Assembly (NCBI GenBank): GCA_015350385.1 | Contig: WNKI01000005.1 | Span: 993,228-1,057,227, forward strand | From: Aculops lycopersici | Taxonomy: Eukaryota > Arthropoda > Arachnida > Trombidiformes > Eriophyidae | Length of the DNA: 64,000 bases | Direction of reading: 5' to 3' | Shown here: one piece after another, positions 59,842-64,000 of the stretch | Position numbering within the stretch: position 1 is the stretch's first letter | How the letters are laid out: the number at the start of each line of letters is the position of its first letter | Program-made: the position numbers and the translations under genes | Notes under the pieces: generated by a model | What the model saw: the letters and a program-made list of their open reading frames with translations, nothing else | What the model was told of the DNA's origin: nothing | Database searches by the model: none

Positions 59842-60690
59842 ATGTCTATCATAGATGTTAAAGTTCATCCGGTAGTATTGTTCAATATTATCGATTCATT
59901 CGAGCGGAGATCCAGAAAGACTCCAAGAGTTTTTGGAACCTTGTTAGGCAATGTCGACAAATTGGGCAACGTAGAGGTATCAAATTGTTTTGTTGTATTA
60001 TACCGCGAGAAGGACGGAGAACTTTATATTGATTTAAATCTAGCCAGAGAACTTGGCGATCTACATAGGAAAGTTAACCCAAATGAGGTAATTGTTGGCT
60101 GGTTTGCTGTAGGACCGGGAAGTTCAGACGACTACGCAATTGTTCTGGACGAATACTATTCGCGTGAGACCACAAACCCCATTCACATTTGCGTCGATCC
60201 AACGACAGACAAGGGAATCGACATCAAGGCATTCGTATCATGCAACTTTGGTGTTCCAAACGGTGACGACCGATCAAAAGGAACTATGTTCTCACAAGTT
60301 AGCTCGCTATCCATAGTTGCTGGTTATGAAACCGAGTTAGTGGCCCTAAAGTCATGTATTAACAGCATGGCTGAGCCAGAGGGAGCGCCGATAGATTGTG
60401 AATTGGATGCCGTATTGAAATCATGCGACGAAATTACGCAACTTCTGTCAACTGTACTAAATTTTATCGACGAAAAGATCCTAATCGACGAGACCTCCGC
60501 CGCTTCGAGGCCGGCAAATTGCAACGATATTGGAAGACAGTTGATGTCGATGGTTGAGAACGTGATTCCTCTCGACGCCGCTAACACTGAGGCCATGAAT
60601 TCGGTGTTGAAAGACTTGTTAATGGTGATCTATTTGTCAAATTTGAGCAAGACTCAGTTGATGCTGAACGAAAAGTTGGTTCTATCCTGA
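59842..60690 (+). CDS. eIF3f: Translation initiation factor 3 subunit F
   Basis: eIF3f is one of the two MPN-domain subunits of eIF3, the complex that organises the 40S initiation complex in the cytoplasm. The 282-residue product has an N-terminal MPN domain (about 5-135) with VKVHPVVLFNIIDSFERR, FGTLLGNVDK and the NPNEVIVGWFAVG segment. The metal-binding His pair of active JAMM proteases is missing (GWFAVGPGSSDDY), as expected for this non-catalytic subunit. The C-terminal part contains DLLMVIYLSNLSKTQLMLNEKL, the eIF3f signature helix. Start context is strong (CACCATGT). The gene is intronless and transcribed away from the RhoGAP gene. Length fits the family core; the Pro/Ala-rich extension seen at the N terminus of vertebrate eIF3f is absent. 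Confidence 0.97.
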   Translation: MSIIDVKVHPVVLFNIIDSFERRSRKTPRVFGTLLGNVDKLGNVEVSNCFVVLYREKDGELYIDLNLARELGDLHRKVNPNEVIVGWFAVGPGSSDDYAIVLDEYYSRETTNPIHICVDPTTDKGIDIKAFVSCNFGVPNGDDRSKGTMFSQVSSLSIVAGYETELVALKSCINSMAEPEGAPIDCELDAVLKSCDEITQLLSTVLNFIDEKILIDETSAASRPANCNDIGRQLMSMVENVIPLDAANTEAMNSVLKDLLMVIYLSNLSKTQLMLNEKLVLS

Positions 60691-61700
60691 TCTAGGAACG
60701 AGAACAAGATCGAGAGTAATCAAGTAAAAGAGGAGCAAAGATAACGATTATATTTAGATTTATCAATTGATTGATGATGATTGTATACAAAGGCCTGTAT
60801 GGTGAGTTTCTGGTTCATATTATTAACTTGATTTTAGTTGCTCTAGTTTGTGGCTAGGTAAAATTTCATCTATCCATGCCATTTAGAAATAAGAATCGAC
60901 TTTAATTTCTGAGCGATTTTATTGACTCTGATGCGCTGGTCATTTCAATTTAAGCATTCACCGCGTGCCTTTGAGGTGGTTGCGTGTTTAGTCAGAGAAC
61001 ACGGATGAATACTCAATTTGTATGACCCTTATCTTCTAATATTCAACTTCCATCTTGAACGTGCCCTCAATTCTTAACTTCCTTTTTGGACTTTCATAAT
61101 CTACCTGACTAACGACTGCGAGGAAATGAAACAAAATACGACAAACAACGCGCAGGTAGCTAGCGACTGACGCGCAAATCGAGACGTAGATGCGGCGTCA
61201 TTGAGATGATGGTACATAGGGTCGACAGAAGGGGAATCTTTTTGCATTGTTAGCTTGTCCAACTCTCAGCTTGACTCGCGTCTATAATCATTATGGACCG
61301 AGATCATGTTTATGTTTCAACTTTTAGTTAAAACTGCAACTATTAATTAGATTTTATTGCTGCCTCATCAGTTGTTTAAAGTCGTCGTCATCCATGTTGT
61401 TTTTTATCGTTTGCTGAACTTCCGATTGTTGGTCTTGCAACTGTGTGGGGTAAATATTGCTGATTTGCCATTACAACAGAGACTATGACTCTTGCTTGAG
61501 TTTAGACTGGAGACTAGGAACAAGACTGAAAGGTAAGCGTCTGGCGTCCTCGCCAATCGCTCTCTCTTCCTTCACCCTTCTCTCTCACACCGTTCATTCT
61601 CGTTGTCTATGTCCCTCGCTCTCCCTCGTTACCTCACTACTCTTACTGCACCTACATGATCCGAGAAGCGAGAAGATTGAAGTACTACTGATGAAGTCGG
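60691..61700. other. 3' flank of eIF3f
   Basis: AT-rich just after the stop codon, probably 3' UTR, then mixed sequence. No canonical polyadenylation signal is obvious and no gene is recognised. Confidence 0.4.
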
Positions 61701-61996
61701 CGGAGTGAATGGCAATTGTACGTCAAACTGGCTCCCTATTTATGCGCTCGAGTCGTTATCTCGCGCTCGCGTCGCTCTGGCTGCCATCGAGCAGCCAGAG
61801 TGACGGCAACTCGGTGGCCGCTTTTGCTGTCTAGTGTGGTGGTGGTGGTGGCGGTGATAGCAGCTAGCGTTTGCTTGCTTACCGTTGGCCCCAATGAAAA
61901 AGTGGGCAGAAGTGGCGGCGCTAGATTATGGTCGTGGCAGGCAGCAGGAGCGGTGGCGTTGGTGGCATTGCGAGAAGGAAGCGCCACGAGCCACGA

Positions 61997-62031
61997 GCAA
62001 AGGCAAAGGCAAAGGCAAAGGCAAAGGCAAT
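61997..62031. repeat. (AAAGGC)n hexamer array
   Basis: Five perfect AAAGGC units and a partial one. It encodes Lys-Ala repeats on plus and Phe-Ala repeats on minus, explaining long open frames. Confidence 0.95.
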
Positions 62032-62675
62032 GCGCCTTGCGTCAGGCTGCTTGGTTGTTGTGTGTGTTTGTGTCGAAACTAATGCGCGCGCGACCACCAC
62101 CGTCAATGTGGCTGCCACTGCAATTGCGATTGCTGCTGCTGTCGCTGCCCGCGGGTCCCACTGGGGGCCACACGGTGGCTTGGGGCCAGTTGGCGGCGAA
62201 GGGGGGTAGGGAATTGGTGCGTTGGGCGCGTGTTGCGTTTGAGCTTGCGCGTATCGAGCGCAGAACGAGTGAGCGGACGAGAGCCAGTCGCAGCGGCGCA
62301 TAGCGCACACAGCGGCAACGGGAGCGCCTAGCGCCGCCATTGCCAGCGGCACAACCACCGACTCCGGGCCACGAGCCACGAGCCAACCGCCAACAGCGCA
62401 AATCCAAAAACAACCAACCGACCAACTGGCTCTTCCCTCTGGCCGCGGAGTCACTGTGAGTGGGTATGTGTTGTTCGCGAGACAACGTAATACAACGCGA
62501 CGCAAAACGGAAGCCGCCTGAGCTCAAAGAAACGCCACTAGGCGCCAGCTAACGACCAGCCAGACGGGCGCCTTCCAATTTGCTTGTCGGCGGGCGCTAC
62601 TGCTATTTGGCTCGCCGTGCTTTTGGTGGTGGTGGTTGCTGTTGTGGAATCGTTTGTTGCCGATCAAACTACCAA

Positions 62676-62698
62676 TGAGTGAGTGAGTGAGTGAGTGA
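62676..62698. repeat. (GTGA)n tetramer run
   Basis: Five to six GTGA units, the same unit as at about 15045-15065. Confidence 0.9.
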
Positions 62699-63953
62699 CT
62701 GGCAGCTAGGCCGCCGGTCGGAGCTATCGGCTGTAAGCCGCGGCGTAGTGGCGGACGTTGTTTCGTAGTCCTCACACAGCCACTGCCATTTGATTTGCTT
62801 AGCCTAACAGCGCGCAAAATAGAGTGTCTCGCCAAAAAAGCGGCCCAGTTGCTAGTCATTCACGTCGACGACAATCCATTTGCTCCATCGATCGAGTCTC
62901 CAACTTGGATGCTCCTCTCGCTCTCCCTCTCTCTAGAGAGAGTGAGAGAGAGCCAGCTTCTGGCAAGCGGAAGTTGGGGAAAGAGGAGACAAAGCTGGCA
63001 TACAAGTGGCAGTGGCAGCATCCTAAAATTGCGGCTGCCACTCTCTGTTGTGGCGGCAGCAGGAGCGGTGGCCTGTTTTACGAATGGCCAAATCCCCCAG
63101 CGATAGGATGTTCCTGCTGCTGCTGCTGCTCTTTTGCCCGCTTCCATCCCCGTTGTTCGTTTGGATCTCGGCTTGTTGTTTACTTATTTTGCACTCTCCA
63201 ATGGAAGCCAGCAGTCAAGTGAAGCTAGCCAAGCGCTAGCTAAACACGCTTGGCTCGCCCAGCGAAGCGTCGTCTTCCTCGCCGCTCCCTCAGCGCCGCG
63301 GACTGCTCGCACCGGTAGCCTTGTGTTGCAACGGCGCCGCGGCATTGGTGGCACTGGTGGCCGCCGCTGCGGCAGCCTGAATAGAGAGCGGAAATTGGGG
63401 ACCTGCTTGCTCTGCTTGAATTGCGCTTCAAGGATAAACTTTGTTTCTTGGCCACTGAATCCACCACCCACATCCATCTATATACCAGACAGATGGACAC
63501 TCTATGGTCCGTTTGGCCGTTCGTCTGTTCAACTTGCTGCTCGTCGGTGTCTCCTGTGCACGTGTCGGCGCTTAGCCGTGCCACGTGTGAGCCAAATACC
63601 TCCTGTGCCGTATCCTGATGCTGCTGCTGCGGCGGCGACGGTGGTCAAATAATCGAGGTACGGGAGGCACAGTTATTACTGATGTGAGACTCTCGTCCCT
63701 CTCTTTGTTGTGAACCAGTGGTCGGCGCCATTTCGCATTCTGTGTGTACGAGGAGCGGGGCAGTCAGCCGCTCGAATACAGTTCTGGCGCAGCAAGAGGA
63801 TACTGAATGAACCGAAAGAGCAAACGCAAATTCTAAGTTCGTGCGCTCGACCTAATGGATTGTTATTATAATCATCACCCGAGAGAGTGGAAGCGGAGGC
63901 CGCAACAGCGAGCCAACTCGGCCAGCGACTAATGCCAGCGACGGGGGACTGTA

Positions 63954-63954
<1 letters not shown>

Positions 63955-63988
<34 letters not shown>
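63955..63988. repeat. (GA)n microsatellite at the window edge
   Basis: About 15-16 uninterrupted GA dinucleotides. Confidence 0.95.
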
Positions 63989-63991
<3 letters not shown>

Positions 63992-64000
63992 TATTATGAC

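Larger units (their letters stand above)
61701..63650. other. GC-rich interval with opposing false open frames
   Basis: Several long open frames overlap on both strands (for example plus 61716-62303 and minus 61921-62505), all rich in Arg, Ala and Gly, without domains, and several built on simple repeats. CpG-containing tracts may mark a promoter of a gene beyond the window. I do not propose a coding gene. Confidence 0.4.

Noticed and set aside
61716..62505. Long overlapping open frames of about 195 residues on both strands
   Set aside because: Both strands are open at once, the content is Arg/Ala/Gly-rich without domains, and part of each frame is the AAAGGC repeat. This is composition, not coding.
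1..64000. CRISPR array, operon or bacterial mobile system
   Set aside because: The window is eukaryotic; no regularly spaced repeats with unique spacers and no bacterial gene organisation were seen.

Overview
This is a eukaryotic, almost certainly arthropod, genomic window. The evidence is an arthropod-type Teashirt zinc-finger gene, an Orb2-class CPEB, split genes with GT-AG introns, and long non-coding DNA rich in simple repeats. Most of the protein genes have no intron (SLC17 transporter, CPEB, ASF1, eIF3f, an orphan secreted protein). The two introns I could resolve are 707 and 96 bp. Such intron-poor genes fit a compact chelicerate lineage such as a mite, but species assignment from this window alone is a guess.

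Layout. 1-3507 holds the two visible coding exons of a teashirt-like gene (minus strand). 3508-30860 is about 27 kb without a convincing gene. It carries local duplications in its first 8 kb, then microsatellites, scattered GA/CT tracts and a 74-bp assembly gap. It is best read as the 5' regulatory landscape of teashirt, though an unseen 5' exon may lie in it. 30861-32597 is a single-exon SLC17-type transporter. 32598-50954 is another gene-poor stretch, with a possible decayed retroelement near 34 kb, diverged tandem repeats at 34.86-35.45 kb, and simple repeats.

From 50.9 kb the window becomes a normal gene cluster: CPEB/Orb2 (plus), an orphan secreted protein (plus), ASF1 (plus), a RhoGAP-SH3 protein (minus) and eIF3f (plus), the last two diverging from a shared 1.1-kb interval. 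60.7-64 kb shows no supportable gene; its many long open frames overlap on both strands in GC-rich, repeat-laden sequence.

The most striking observation is in CPEB. Its RNP1-coding sequence is interrupted by a one-base frame change lying exactly on U UUU UUA, a canonical -1 ribosomal frameshift heptamer. A -1 slip there restores a full 716-residue CPEB; without it, translation ends within RRM1. A one-base assembly error in the T run is the simpler explanation and must be excluded first. Other notable points are a Teashirt with one complete zinc finger, a GRAF-like RhoGAP with no visible BAR-PH part and an SH3 completed by a 95-nt terminal exon, a 606-bp near-identical duplication 6.5 kb apart, a 140-bp MITE-like element with an inverted relative, and a 43-bp fold-back that looks like two joined Tc1/mariner-type ends.

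Functionally the genes do not form one pathway. CPEB and eIF3f act in translation, ASF1 in nucleosome assembly, the RhoGAP in small-GTPase signalling, SLC17 in anion transport and Teashirt in patterning.
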